DNA of 32,063 nt from an uncultured Prevotella sp. (GCA_947304695.1 CAMZBS010000015.1:1-32063), one strand, 5' to 3'; positions 6,741 to 15,802 are shown, counted from the stretch's first letter. Numbers and translations are program-made. The notes: generated from the letters alone by a model not told the origin.

Positions 6741-9700
6741 ATGCAGAAAAGAATTGCCTTCCTGATGACCATGATGCTGGCCTTCTCGCTATCCATCATG
6801 GCACAGATTACCACATCAAGTATGGCTGGTAAGGTGACCGTGGACGCTGGCGAGACCGCCATCGGAGCAACGGTGCAGGTGGTACATGAACCTTCTGGAA
6901 CGCGCTATGCAGCCGTGACAAACGCTAATGGCCTGTTTGCCATACAAGGTATGCGCTCTGGTGGCCCGTACGCTGTGACTGTGAGCTATATTGGCTACCA
7001 GACGAGAACGTTTAAGGGAATTGTGCTGGAGCTGGCCGAAACTTACAACCTTCATGTGGAACTTTCCGAGAATGCCAGTGAACTGGGCGAAGTCGTCGTC
7101 AGTGGAAAAGCATCGAAGTTTGCTGCCGAGAAGACGGGTGCTTCGACCAATATCAACAACAATACCATTGTCAACATTCCTACGGTGAGTCGCACCATCA
7201 CCGATATTTCAAAGCTCTCGCCCTACGCCAATGGCATGAGCTTTAACGGTGCTAACGCCCGTATGTCGAACTTCACGCTCGACGGTGCCAACCTGAACAA
7301 CAACTTCGGTCTGTCGTCGAGCCTGCCAGGCGGTGGTACGCCTGTTTCGATTGATGCCATTGACGAAGTGCAGGTGGTTGTGTCGCCCTACGATGTGCGT
7401 CAGAGCAATTTCATCGGCGGTGGCATCAATGCTGTGACAAAGTCGGGTACGAACACTTTCAAGGGTACGGCATACGTTTATCATCAGAATGAGAACATGC
7501 ACGGCAACCGTGTGGACAACATGACGATGGCCGATCCGGGCGAAGACCGCAACACTACCTACGGCTTTACGCTGGGTGGACCGATCATCAAGGACAAGCT
7601 GTTCTTCTTCGTCAACTACGAGAACACGCAGACACCCAACAACCCGCAGCGCTGGCGTGCCTCTGAGGATGGTGTGGCCGATACCAAGAACCAGATTTCG
7701 CGCGTCAAACTGAGCGACTTGCAGCAGGTGTCGGAGTTTGTGAAGACCAATTACGGTTACGACACGGGTTCATGGACCAGCTTCCCTGCCGACGATGAGA
7801 ATGTGAAATATCTGGCCCGTTTGGACTGGAACATTAACCAGGATCATCACTTCATGGTACGTTTCAACTATACTAATAATAAGAGGTGGAACACGCCAAC
7901 TAATACCTCAGACGACTTCGGCCATTCATTCAATAGCAGTACCGAAGGACGCTTCTCTCAGTCGTCCATGGGCTATGCCAACTCGATGTATCAGGCCCAG
8001 AACAAGGCAACGACCATCTCGTCGAGCCTGAACAGCCGCTTCGGGCAGAAGATCAGCAACGAACTGCTCTTCACCTATTCCGATCTGGACGACTGCCGCG
8101 ACACTAAGTCGTCGGCCTTCCCCTTCATCGACATTCTTGAACCCGATGCCTCGGGTACTCCCAAGCCCTATATCACGTTGGGTTATGAGTTCTGCACCCC
8201 GAAGAACCGCGTGCGCAACAAGATTACCACCATCACCGACAATGCCACTTTCTATCTGGGTGCCCATAAGTTGATGGCTGGTGTGAGCTTCGAGCATCAG
8301 GTGGCCTACAACACCTATCTGCGCAGTTTCTATGGCGGCTACAGCTATAACAGCCTGAACGACTTCCTGACGGGGGCTGTCCCTGAAGCCGTGGCACTGA
8401 CCTGGGGCTATAATGGCGACTCAGAGCCTACGGATAAGATTACCTTCAACCAGTTGGGTCTGTATGTGCAGGACGAGTGGACCATCAATGAGCGCTGGAA
8501 GGTGAATGGCGGTATCCGTTTTGATGATCTGATTTTCAGCGACAGCGATTTGATGGCCAATGCAGCCATTGATGCCCTTGACTATGGTGGTGTTCATCTC
8601 ACCACTGGCGAATGGCCCAAGAGTCATGTCTCCATCTCACCGCGAATCGGCTTTGTCTGGGACGTGTTGGGCGATAAGAGCTTGAAGGTGCGTGGTGGCT
8701 CCGGCCTCTTCACAGGTCGTCTGCCGTTGGTGTTCTTCACCAACATGCCCGGTAGCACAGGCATGTCGAAGTATTTTTATAAGAGCAGTTCCGATGCTGA
8801 CTATGGTGCAGCCGTTGTCAATGCCTTTGCCGGTGGCCTGGTGACCGATCCGACCCAGATGCGTGACATCATCGTGGCCAACAACCCCAATGCCAAGACT
8901 ACTGTGACACCTGCCGACGGTGTGCTGCCCAGCTCGATTTCGGCTGTTGACCCTGACTTCAAGATGCCGCAGTCATGGAAGACGTCGATTGCCATCGACT
9001 ATAATGTGCCCGTCTCGTTCCCCCTGTCGGTCACGGGTGAGTTCATCTATACCAAGCAGATCAACGATGTGTTCCTCCGCAACATCGCCATCAAGGATGC
9101 CGACGATACCTGGGAGCGCTTCGTGGGAGCCGACGACCGTCTGATTTATCCAACGAACTACCGCTACACTTATACTGATGCAGCCGGTAACACGAGAACC
9201 ATGCCTGACGCATTGGTTCTTGAGAACACCTCGAAGGGTCATGGCTGGACGGCCAACATCACTGTGAATGCAGAGCCTATCAAAGGGTTGAACGTGATGG
9301 CTGCCTATACCCACACGATGATGAAACAGATGTCATCTCTGCCCGGTAGCAATGCCAACGCGGTGCTTACCGCCATGTATACTGTCAACGGTCCGCGCTT
9401 CGCTACGCTTCAGGATGGCGCCTTTGTGATTCCCGACCGTTTCATTGCAAACATCAGCTACAGCTATAACCGCGAGCATTTCAGCCTGTTCTATGAGGGA
9501 TGTGCTTCGAATACACCTTACACCTATTTCTATGATGGCGACCTGAACGGTGACAAACTCTCCACAGACCTGATGTACATTCCCGCTAACGACAACGAGA
9601 TCCGCTTCCAAAGCGAAGCCGACCGCGTGGCCTTCTGGAAGTTTGTGGAGCAGGACGACTATCTGAGCAGCCACAAGGGCGAATATGCCGGTGCATACGC

Positions 9701-10025
9701 TGTTCACACACCGATGGTACATCGCTTCGACTTCCGTTATGCGCATGACTTCGTGTTCAAGATTGGCAAGACCGACCATAAGCTGCAACTCTCTGCCGAC
9801 TTCAAGAACATTGGTAACATGTTCAGTTCACGATGGGGTGTCTTTAAGAACATGGCTCCTGCCAAGGGCGGACAGATCCTGCGTGTGGTCAAGGTCGACA
9901 ACGGTGTGCCTGTCTATGCTATGAACAAGGTGAACGGCGAATACCCCACGCAGACCTGGGACTACATCCACAGCTACGGACAGTGCTGGCAGCTGCAGGT
10001 AGGTGCCAAGTATTACTTTAACTAA
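6741..10025 (+). CDS. Oar-like TonB-dependent outer-membrane receptor
   Basis: This is a large outer-membrane beta-barrel of 1094 residues that should import a substrate using energy from TonB. Residues 1-22 form a signal peptide ending in IMAQ. A carboxypeptidase-regulatory-like domain follows (about 25-115; VTVDAGETAIGATVQVVHEPSG...GYQTRTF). The plug region (about 130-240) contains FTLDGANLNNNF, IDAIDEVQVV and GGGINAVTKSGTN. The rest is aromatic-rich barrel ending in VGAKYYFN, a typical terminal strand with a final aromatic residue. The architecture resembles Oar/OmpA-like receptors more than SusC. No SusD partner, sigma/anti-sigma pair or catabolic genes adjoin it. It has its own promoter and is bounded by hairpins on both sides, so it is probably monocistronic. 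The substrate cannot be inferred. Confidence 0.93.
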   Translation: MQKRIAFLMTMMLAFSLSIMAQITTSSMAGKVTVDAGETAIGATVQVVHEPSGTRYAAVTNANGLFAIQGMRSGGPYAVTVSYIGYQTRTFKGIVLELAETYNLHVELSENASELGEVVVSGKASKFAAEKTGASTNINNNTIVNIPTVSRTITDISKLSPYANGMSFNGANARMSNFTLDGANLNNNFGLSSSLPGGGTPVSIDAIDEVQVVVSPYDVRQSNFIGGGINAVTKSGTNTFKGTAYVYHQNENMHGNRVDNMTMADPGEDRNTTYGFTLGGPIIKDKLFFFVNYENTQTPNNPQRWRASEDGVADTKNQISRVKLSDLQQVSEFVKTNYGYDTGSWTSFPADDENVKYLARLDWNINQDHHFMVRFNYTNNKRWNTPTNTSDDFGHSFNSSTEGRFSQSSMGYANSMYQAQNKATTISSSLNSRFGQKISNELLFTYSDLDDCRDTKSSAFPFIDILEPDASGTPKPYITLGYEFCTPKNRVRNKITTITDNATFYLGAHKLMAGVSFEHQVAYNTYLRSFYGGYSYNSLNDFLTGAVPEAVALTWGYNGDSEPTDKITFNQLGLYVQDEWTINERWKVNGGIRFDDLIFSDSDLMANAAIDALDYGGVHLTTGEWPKSHVSISPRIGFVWDVLGDKSLKVRGGSGLFTGRLPLVFFTNMPGSTGMSKYFYKSSSDADYGAAVVNAFAGGLVTDPTQMRDIIVANNPNAKTTVTPADGVLPSSISAVDPDFKMPQSWKTSIAIDYNVPVSFPLSVTGEFIYTKQINDVFLRNIAIKDADDTWERFVGADDRLIYPTNYRYTYTDAAGNTRTMPDALVLENTSKGHGWTANITVNAEPIKGLNVMAAYTHTMMKQMSSLPGSNANAVLTAMYTVNGPRFATLQDGAFVIPDRFIANISYSYNREHFSLFYEGCASNTPYTYFYDGDLNGDKLSTDLMYIPANDNEIRFQSEADRVAFWKFVEQDDYLSSHKGEYAGAYAVHTPMVHRFDFRYAHDFVFKIGKTDHKLQLSADFKNIGNMFSSRWGVFKNMAPAKGGQILRVVKVDNGVPVYAMNKVNGEYPTQTWDYIHSYGQCWQLQVGAKYYFN

Positions 10026-10045
10026 GCCTACATTCATTCTTCCAT

Positions 10046-10088
10046 AAAAACGAGTCCTTGCTGCACCGCGCAGCAAGGACTCGTTTTT
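10046..10088. terminator. Bidirectional terminator hairpin after the receptor gene
   Basis: A perfect 19-bp stem (10046-10064 with 10070-10088) around the loop ACCGC begins with five A's and ends with five T's. It can therefore terminate transcription in both directions. Confidence 0.88.
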
Positions 10089-10146
10089 GATGGGCATACT
10101 TTATGCTTCTTTACAGCTTCATGGGTGGGCTTCATCGTTAGTTGTC

Positions 10147-10209
10147 TTAAGCGCATTTAAGAAGCAGTTAAGCGCGTCTAAGGAGCCGTTAAGCGCGTTT
10201 AAGAAGATG
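10147..10209. repeat. 21-nt tandem repeat array, three units
   Basis: Units 10147-10167, 10168-10188 and 10189-10209 share the pattern TTAAGCGCnTnTAAGnAG. Each core is itself nearly palindromic (TTAAGCGC...TTTAA). Because the period is seven codons, both strands stay open across the array: plus reads LSAFKKQ/LSASKEP/LSAFKKM, minus reads FLNALNG/SLDALNC/FLNALKT. Neither frame has a convincing start, so I do not call a gene. Nothing else recognisable lies between 10089 and 10256. Confidence 0.75.
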
Positions 10210-10256
10210 TCATATACGAGTAGCTGTCCGAGGGTGATGTTTGGATTGCGGACATG

Positions 10257-10290
10257 AAAAAGGGACTTTCCTTTTCAGGAAGTCCCCTTT
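10257..10290 (-). terminator. Terminator after the M23 peptidase gene
   Basis: On the minus strand an imperfect stem (AAGGGGACTTCC-like arm with one bulge) is followed by a run of five T's (10261-10257 on plus). It lies 24 bases beyond the M23 stop codon. Confidence 0.7.
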
Positions 10291-10314
10291 GACGTATTGC
10301 GTTGAAAAAGATGT

Positions 10315-11259
10315 TTAGCTGTATTTCAGAATCTGTCCCGGACGCAGGCGGATGTTCTTGCCAATGCGGTTCAACTTGCAGAGGGCATTGACGGTGGTCT
10401 TGTGCTTGCGGGCAATAGCCGAAAGCGTCTCGCCCTTCTTCACCTTGTGATAGCGCACGTTGCCAGTCGACTGGGCAACGCTCTTGCCCATATTGGGGCT
10501 GTTCACGTCGGCGGGATTATAGCCGTAAAGACCGTTGGCACCACGCAGCTGTGTGGCAATAGCACCGTCGCGCTCATACTGGTTGCGACGGAACAGGTAG
10601 TTGTCGGCCACAACGTCCTGATTGCGGAAGTCGAACATGATGGCGGGGTTCAGTGCTACACCGCACAGACGAGTCTCGAAGTGCAGGTGTGAACCCGTGC
10701 TGCGACCCGTATTGCCACCCAGTCCGATGGGATCACCGGCCTGAACTTCCTGGTTTTCAGTAACCAGCCAGCCCGACAGGTGTCCGTAGACGGTCTCCAG
10801 ACCGTTGGGATGGCGAATCACGATATATTTTCCGTAGCCCTTGCGTGCTCCTTCGTTCCTGACCACACGCACCTTGCCGCTGAAGGCAGCGCGGATGGTA
10901 TCGCCAATGTAGACCTTGATGTCCAGACCCTTGTGCTGACGTCCCCAGCGTGCACCGAAGTTCGATGTGATGACGCGGCTGGGCGTAGGCATGCAGAAAT
11001 CGCGCAGGTCGATGCGCATAGAGTCGGGCAGCGTGGTCATCTTGTGGGCATAGCTGTTGTCCCAGTCTTCGTAAAGATCGGCTGCTGGTGAGTCGTATTC
11101 CTCAATTTCGATGAGCTGTTGCAGCATCTGTGCGTCTACAGCTTTCATTTTTCGGTCTATGGGTGCTTGGTTGGCAAGCAGATCCTGTCCTGCTGCTGGT
11201 AATACGGCCAGAGACGACAAGGCTATAATGGCAAATTTCTTAATTCTCTTTATAATCAT
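10315..11259 (-). CDS. Secreted M23 (LytM-type) peptidase with C-terminal LysM domain
   Basis: This is a predicted peptidoglycan endopeptidase or divisome/envelope activator. The 314 residues begin with a signal peptide (about 1-25, ending near AAGQ). The M23 domain (about 95-215) has the zinc ligands in HKGLD near residue 109 and HLHFE near 191, and GYGKYIVIRHPNGLETVYGHLS typical of the family, so it looks catalytically competent. The last 45 residues form a LysM domain (YHKVKKGETLSAIARKHKTT...) that should bind N-acetylglucosamine polymers. It lies 174 bases beyond recG on the same strand, with its own candidate promoter and a terminator. Confidence 0.93.
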   Translation of the reverse strand: MIIKRIKKFAIIALSSLAVLPAAGQDLLANQAPIDRKMKAVDAQMLQQLIEIEEYDSPAADLYEDWDNSYAHKMTTLPDSMRIDLRDFCMPTPSRVITSNFGARWGRQHKGLDIKVYIGDTIRAAFSGKVRVVRNEGARKGYGKYIVIRHPNGLETVYGHLSGWLVTENQEVQAGDPIGLGGNTGRSTGSHLHFETRLCGVALNPAIMFDFRNQDVVADNYLFRRNQYERDGAIATQLRGANGLYGYNPADVNSPNMGKSVAQSTGNVRYHKVKKGETLSAIARKHKTTVNALCKLNRIGKNIRLRPGQILKYS

Positions 11260-11356
11260 AAGAATGTTTTTTGGTCACCGTTAATATATTGCTTTATCTC
11301 TTCGAAAAACAACTCATTCAGAACCCAATGAATTGATAAATATCAAAAAGATGCTG

Positions 11357-11364
11357 CAAAGATA
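11357..11364 (-). promoter_or_regulatory. Candidate -7 box for the M23 peptidase gene
   Basis: Minus-strand TATCTTTG matches TAnnTTTG and lies about 100 bases before the M23 ATG. No good TTTG -33 element is present at the expected distance, so confidence is limited. Confidence 0.4.
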
Positions 11365-11379
11365 ATAAAAAACCTGTTG

Positions 11380-11414
11380 AAAAGCGAAACCTTCCGGGTT
11401 TATTTGGGGCTTTT
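11380..11414 (-). terminator. Weak hairpin after recG, possible terminator
   Basis: An inner stem AAACC/GGTTT (11387-11391 with 11397-11401) sits inside AAAGC/GCTTT (11381-11385 with 11409-11413). On the minus strand the hairpin ends in a short T-run. It is 20 bases past the recG stop. The stem is poor, so this is only a possibility. Confidence 0.3.
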
Positions 11415-11433
11415 TAACACTTATACCCTTGCT

Positions 11434-13539
11434 TTAAGAAATGGCCGCCCAATTGATATTGTTTTTTTTAATTTCTTTCAGACGGTTCCACAGCAGTTGG
11501 TATTGTGCCGATTGGCAGGTGGGATCTTCGTCGATGATTTTCTGTGCCTCGTCGCGGGCCATCTGTACCAGTTGGCCGTCGCGTGCAATGTCGGCAATCT
11601 TCAGGTCGAAGGCCATGCCGCTTTGCTGTGTTCCCTCCAGGTCGCCGGGGCCGCGCAGCTTCAGGTCGGCTTCAGCAATACGGAAGCCGTCGTTGGTCTC
11701 GCACATGATGTCGATGCGTTTGCGGGTGTCCTCGCTGAGCTTGAACGAGGTGACAAGAATGCAGAATGACTGGTCGGCACCACGACCCACACGTCCCCGG
11801 AGCTGGTGCAACTGGCTGAGGCCGAAGCGCTGGGCGTCGAGAATGACCATGACCGAGGCGTTGGGCACGTTGACACCCACCTCAATGACCGTTGTGGCCA
11901 CCAGGATCTGGGTCTCGCCCTTGACAAACCGCTGCATCTCCTCTTCCTTCTCCTTGGCCTTCATCTTGCCGTGTACCTTGCTCAGCCGGAACTCGGGGAA
12001 AGCCTGGCAGAGCACTTCGAAGCCCTGCTCCAGGTTTTTCAGGTCGCTTTTCTCGCTTTCTTCTATCAGCGGGAACACAATATAGACCTGACGACCCTGG
12101 TGAATCTGCTTGCGGATGCCGTCGTAGAGCGATGTCAGACGGTTGTCGAACACGTGGCTGGTCTGCACGGGCTTGCGACCGGGTGGCAGTTCGTCAATGA
12201 CGCTCACGTCCAGATCGCCATAGAGTGTCATGGCCAGTGTGCGCGGAATAGGAGTGGCGGTCATCACCAGCACATGGGGCGGCTGCTCACTTTTGTTCCA
12301 CAGCTTGGCACGCTGTGCCACGCCGAAGCGGTGCTGTTCGTCGACCACCACCATGCCCAGTCGGGCAAACTGCACGGTGTCCTCAATCACAGCATGGGTG
12401 CCCACTAAGATCTGCACCTCGCCCGAAAGTAGTCCGTCGAGCACCTCCTGTCGCTTCTTGCCTTTCACGATGCCGGTCAGCAGTTCCACACGCACGTTCA
12501 TTCCCTTCAGGAAGTCCAGGATGGTGGCAAGGTGCTGTTCGGCCAGTATCTCCGTGGGAGCCATGATACAGGCCTGAAAGCCGTTGTCAATGGCAATGAG
12601 CATCGACATCAGTGCCACAAGCGTCTTGCCAGAGCCTACGTCGCCTTGTAGAAGGCGGTTCATCTGACGTCCGCTGCATGTGTCCTTCCTGATTTCCCTA
12701 ACTACGCGCTTCTGTGCGTTGGTCAGTTCGAAGGGCAGGTTCTGGTGGTAGAAGGTGTTGAAGGTGTCGCCGATTCTGTTGAAGATATACCCACGGTACT
12801 TGCGTCGCTGGTCGCTCGCGTACCTTAATATATTAAGTTGCACGTAGAACAGCTCTTCAAACTTCATTCTCACCCTTGCCCGTTCCAGTTGTCGGGCATC
12901 CTGCGGATAGTGGATGGCGCGCATTGCCTCGTCGCGACCCATCAGGTGAAGCTGGTTCAGAATGTCGGGTGTGATGGTCTCAGGCAGCGGCTCCTTCAGC
13001 TTGTCGAGGAGTGTCTTGACAAGGCGTTCTACTGAACGGGAGGTGAAGTTCATCTTCTTCATCTTCTCCGTCGTGTTGTAGTAAGGTCGCATTCTGAGTT
13101 GAGAATTAAGAACTGAGGACAGCGACTCTCCACTCTCCATTTCCGGGTGCTGCACCTGTATGCGGTTGTTGAACACGCCAGGCCGTCCGAACACCAGGTA
13201 CTCTTGGCCTATCTTGTAGTTCTGCTTGGCATATTTGCCGCCATTGAACCACACCAGGTCCATGATGCCGGTGCCGTCGGTGAAATGGGCTACCACACGC
13301 TCCCTGCGTGGCCCCATGTCAAAGGTCTCGAAACTCAGGATGTGGCCCACCACCTGCACAAACGGCATGTCGCCCGTCAGTTCATGCACCTTGTAGATCT
13401 TAGAGCGGTCTACATATTTATAAGGATAATACTCCAGCAGGTCGCCATAGGTCTCAATGCCAAGCTCCTGGCTTAGCATTTTCTTGCGGTTGGGGCCTAC
13501 GCCCGGCAAGTACATGATGTCCTGCTGAAGGATGTCCAA
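11434..13539 (-). CDS. recG: ATP-dependent DNA helicase RecG
   Basis: RecG remodels branched DNA such as stalled forks and Holliday junctions. The 701 residues match the family length: an N-terminal wedge/OB domain (about 1-270), Walker A GDVGSGKT near 298, Walker B VVDEQH near 398, the RecG signature MTATPIPRTLAMTLYGDLDVSVIDELPPGR, and QLRGRVGRG in motif VI. The longest frame begins with TTG at 13539. The first ATG (13515, MYLPGVGP) would remove the conserved 'D-I-x-Y-L-P-G-V-G' lead-in, so TTG is my preferred start. Residues 134-149 (ESGESLSSVLNSQLRM) look like a translated low-complexity repeat inside the N-terminal domain. The gene starts 14 bases after ispD, in one unit with DJ-1 and ispD. 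Confidence 0.94.
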   Translation of the reverse strand: MDILQQDIMYLPGVGPNRKKMLSQELGIETYGDLLEYYPYKYVDRSKIYKVHELTGDMPFVQVVGHILSFETFDMGPRRERVVAHFTDGTGIMDLVWFNGGKYAKQNYKIGQEYLVFGRPGVFNNRIQVQHPEMESGESLSSVLNSQLRMRPYYNTTEKMKKMNFTSRSVERLVKTLLDKLKEPLPETITPDILNQLHLMGRDEAMRAIHYPQDARQLERARVRMKFEELFYVQLNILRYASDQRRKYRGYIFNRIGDTFNTFYHQNLPFELTNAQKRVVREIRKDTCSGRQMNRLLQGDVGSGKTLVALMSMLIAIDNGFQACIMAPTEILAEQHLATILDFLKGMNVRVELLTGIVKGKKRQEVLDGLLSGEVQILVGTHAVIEDTVQFARLGMVVVDEQHRFGVAQRAKLWNKSEQPPHVLVMTATPIPRTLAMTLYGDLDVSVIDELPPGRKPVQTSHVFDNRLTSLYDGIRKQIHQGRQVYIVFPLIEESEKSDLKNLEQGFEVLCQAFPEFRLSKVHGKMKAKEKEEEMQRFVKGETQILVATTVIEVGVNVPNASVMVILDAQRFGLSQLHQLRGRVGRGADQSFCILVTSFKLSEDTRKRIDIMCETNDGFRIAEADLKLRGPGDLEGTQQSGMAFDLKIADIARDGQLVQMARDEAQKIIDEDPTCQSAQYQLLWNRLKEIKKNNINWAAIS
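13094..13140 (-). repeat. Low-complexity repeat segment inside recG
   Basis: The minus strand reads a GGAGAGTGGAGAG stretch followed by AGTTCTTAATTCTCAACTCAG, the style of simple repeat usually seen between genes in Prevotella. It encodes RecG residues 134-149 in frame. The 13-mer GGAGAGTGGAGAG also occurs in the TolC-like gene at 24864-24876. Confidence 0.55.
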
Positions 13540-13544
13540 GAGAG

Positions 13545-13574
13545 GGTTAGGAGTTAGAAATTAGGAGTTAGGAG
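13545..13574. repeat. Degenerate GTTAGGA repeat at the ispD/recG junction
   Basis: Four degenerate copies of TTAGGAG/GTTAGAA lie across the end of ispD and the 14-base gap before recG. The last codons of ispD (TPNF and stop) are made of this repeat, and recG has lost any ATG near it. Confidence 0.6.
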
Positions 13575-14225
13575 TGATTCGGCCATTTTCAGGTCGGCGG
13601 GGGTAGTGATCTTGATGTTCTCGCGGTTGCCGTCGACGAGGGTGATGCCTTGGCCGTAGGCTTCTACAACGGAGGCATCGTCGGTGAAGGCATCGCGATA
13701 TGGCTGGCGGTTGGCTGCTTTCAGCAGCTGTATGTCGAAGCACTGTGGGGTCTGTACCAGACGGTACTCGTCGCGCGGCTTCGTTCCTTCGGTCACATGG
13801 CGGAGTGTCTCGACAACAGGCACGACGGGAATCACGGCCTTGCTTCTGCGGGCTTCTTCATAGCACCGCTTGATGACCTCGACCGTGACAAAGGGGCGCA
13901 CACCGTCGTGAACGCCCACCACACCCTGGGTGTCGTCGGGAATCATGTTCAGACCGTTCTGCACGGAGTGGAAACGTGTCTCTCCGCCATCGGCCAGTTG
14001 GTAGGGTGTCGTGAAATGATGTTGGCGGCACAGTTCCTGCCAGTATTCCTGCTGTGCTTTAGGCAATACAAGGACGATGTTCAGCTCAGGCATTGCCTCG
14101 CGGAACCGCAGCATGGTGCGCATCAGGATGGGCAGACCGCCAACGGGCAGGAACTGCTTGGGCACTTCGCCGCCCATGCGCAGTCCCTTGCCACCCGCCA
14201 CGATGATGATGTAGTCGGTGCTCAT
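13554..14225 (-). CDS. ispD: 2-C-methyl-D-erythritol 4-phosphate cytidylyltransferase
   Basis: IspD is the third enzyme of the non-mevalonate (MEP) isoprenoid pathway and joins CTP to methylerythritol phosphate. The 223 residues carry the nucleotidyltransferase signature [11 protein letters not shown]...PKQFL near the N-terminus, [11 protein letters not shown] (usually HDGARP), and the C-terminal FTDDASVVE...[10 protein letters not shown] typical of IspD. The final residues after 'AESLL' are encoded by a simple repeat and are probably not conserved. Its ATG overlaps the DJ-1 gene stop by four bases, and recG follows after 14 bases. Confidence 0.95.
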   Translation of the reverse strand: MSTDYIIIVAGGKGLRMGGEVPKQFLPVGGLPILMRTMLRFREAMPELNIVLVLPKAQQEYWQELCRQHHFTTPYQLADGGETRFHSVQNGLNMIPDDTQGVVGVHDGVRPFVTVEVIKRCYEEARRSKAVIPVVPVVETLRHVTEGTKPRDEYRLVQTPQCFDIQLLKAANRQPYRDAFTDDASVVEAYGQGITLVDGNRENIKITTPADLKMAESLLTPNF

Positions 14226-14791
14226 CGAGCCATCAGATGTTTGAAGCGCATGCCTTCGGCCACCTGGTCGCTTACTTCCTGACTGACCAGCTGTGCCAGC
14301 AGACTGTAGGCGAAGGGGAAGGCAGCAGCAGGACCTTCGCCAGTGGTGATGTTGCCGTCGACCGTCACCAGGTCGGCTGTGTAGTGTGCCTTCGTCAGCA
14401 TCTGCTCACAACCGGGATAGCAGGTGGCATTCTTGCCGTCGAGCACGCCCAGCTGGGCCAGGACGATGGCGGGGGCGGCACAGATGGCTGCCACTTTCTT
14501 GCCAGCTGTCGTCTGCGACAGGATGGCCTTGCACAAGCCCTTATGGGCGTAGAGATTGGACGAACCCGGCATGCCGCCCGGCAGCAACAGCAGGTCGGCA
14601 TCGCCGAAGTTGCAGTCGGCAAACATCGTGTCGGCTTCAACCTTTACCTGATGGGCACTCTCAATAACCTTTGAGCCGTCGACGACGCTCACTGTAATCA
14701 CTTCCACACCTCCGCGACGCAGCACGTCGACGGGTATCAACGCTTCAACATCCTCGAAGCCGTTTGCCAGGAAAACATAAACTTTTGACAT
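14222..14791 (-). CDS. DJ-1/PfpI family protein (YajL/ThiJ-like)
   Basis: DJ-1 superfamily proteins act as chaperones, deglycases or stress sensors through a reactive cysteine; the exact reaction is disputed. The 189 residues show the N-terminal acid motif [18 protein letters not shown], and the nucleophile elbow [17 protein letters not shown] with Cys104. The LPGGMPGS motif and a C-terminal [12 protein letters not shown]...LL segment are typical of the YajL/DJ-1 branch. No signal peptide is seen. It is the first gene of the minus-strand unit DJ-1, ispD, recG and overlaps ispD by four bases. Confidence 0.92.
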   Translation of the reverse strand: MSKVYVFLANGFEDVEALIPVDVLRRGGVEVITVSVVDGSKVIESAHQVKVEADTMFADCNFGDADLLLLPGGMPGSSNLYAHKGLCKAILSQTTAGKKVAAICAAPAIVLAQLGVLDGKNATCYPGCEQMLTKAHYTADLVTVDGNITTGEGPAAAFPFAYSLLAQLVSQEVSDQVAEGMRFKHLMAR

Positions 14792-14825
14792 GGTCTTTAT
14801 GTGTATTATGACGTTCTTGATGATG

Positions 14826-14833
14826 CAAAAATA
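14826..14833 (-). promoter_or_regulatory. Candidate -7 box for the DJ-1/ispD/recG unit
   Basis: Minus-strand TATTTTTG fits TAnnTTTG and lies 35 bases before the DJ-1 ATG. A clear -33 element is not visible. It is back to back with the nadK promoter. Confidence 0.5.
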
Positions 14834-14851
14834 CGAATAAAAATTGATATT

Positions 14852-14883
14852 CTTGCCAGTTTAAGGAAAATTTACTATCTTTG
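14852..14883 (+). promoter_or_regulatory. Promoter of nadK
   Basis: CTTG (14852-14855, a weak -33), a 20-nt spacer and TATCTTTG (14876-14883) fit the Bacteroidetes promoter. The nadK ATG follows 28 bases after the -7 element. Confidence 0.65.
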
Positions 14884-14910
14884 TCGCTCGAAAGATAAAA
14901 GACAGGACTT

Positions 14911-15801
14911 ATGGCATCACTTCGCTTTGCCCTTTTTGGCAATGTTTATCAGCAGCATAAGTCTGCGGCCATCCGCGTGCTGCTCAACTGTTTGCGTAGT
15001 CATGGTACGCAGATTCTCATTGAGAAGGAATACTACGACTTTCTTCGCTCGGTCTTCTCTGAGTTCACCGATTCCTCTGACTTCATGGAGTTCAGTGATT
15101 TCTCATCGGTCGAGGCCGACTTCGCCATCTCCGTGGGCGGCGACGGCACATTGCTGAAGACAGCCAGTAAAGTGGGCAGTAAGCAGACCCCCATTGTGGG
15201 CGTGAACCTGGGGCGGCTGGGCTTCCTGGCCGACGGAACGGCTGGCGGCGACCTCATGTCGATGGTGCAGTCGCTCTATAAGGGTGACTATTCGATAGAA
15301 GACCGTTCGCTCATACATGTCGAGACCGACGGTGAACCGATTGACGGCTATGCTAACGCCCTGAACGATGTGTCTATCCTGAAGCGTGACACGGCCTCGA
15401 TGATTTCCATCCGTGCTGCCATCAACGGCGAGTATCTCACCACCTACCAGGCCGACGGTCTGATTGTTTCCACTCCCACTGGCTCTACGGCCTATTCGCT
15501 CTCCAACGGCGGCCCGATTATTGTGCCCCAGACGGGGGTGATGCTCATGACGGCTGTGGCCCCCCATTCGCTCAACATACGTCCCATTGTGCTGCCCGAC
15601 ACAGCCACCATCGAACTGACTGTGCGCAGCCGCAGCCATACCTTCCTCGTAGCCATCGACGGCCGCAGCTGTAAAATGCCCGAGGGCACAACCCTTCGGT
15701 TGTCGCGTGCCCCTTATGTGGCGAAGATTGTGAAGCGCACCGGCAGCAGCTATTTTGCCACGCTGCGCGACAAGATGATGTGGGGTGCTGATTTGAGGTG
15801 A
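14911..15801 (+). CDS. nadK: NAD kinase
   Basis: NadK phosphorylates NAD to NADP, the only de novo source of NADP. The 296 residues contain the diagnostic GGDGT at 76-80, the NE/D-like region NALNDVSI, and the ADGLIVSTPTGSTAYSLSNGGPI block that defines the family. Length is normal. The start is the first ATG after a good promoter. The ABC exporter gene begins one base after the stop, so the two are probably co-transcribed even though their functions are unrelated. Confidence 0.96.
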   Translation: MASLRFALFGNVYQQHKSAAIRVLLNCLRSHGTQILIEKEYYDFLRSVFSEFTDSSDFMEFSDFSSVEADFAISVGGDGTLLKTASKVGSKQTPIVGVNLGRLGFLADGTAGGDLMSMVQSLYKGDYSIEDRSLIHVETDGEPIDGYANALNDVSILKRDTASMISIRAAINGEYLTTYQADGLIVSTPTGSTAYSLSNGGPIIVPQTGVMLMTAVAPHSLNIRPIVLPDTATIELTVRSRSHTFLVAIDGRSCKMPEGTTLRLSRAPYVAKIVKRTGSSYFATLRDKMMWGADLR

Positions 15802-15802
15802 T

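Noticed and set aside
6741..10025. SusC of a polysaccharide utilisation locus
   Set aside because: No susD-like gene, sulfatase, glycosidase or regulator adjoins it, and terminators isolate it; the plug motifs resemble Oar-type receptors.
10147..10209. Small gene encoding a heptad-repeat peptide
   Set aside because: Both strands are open merely because the period is 21; neither frame has a convincing ATG and leader, so it is reported as a repeat only.
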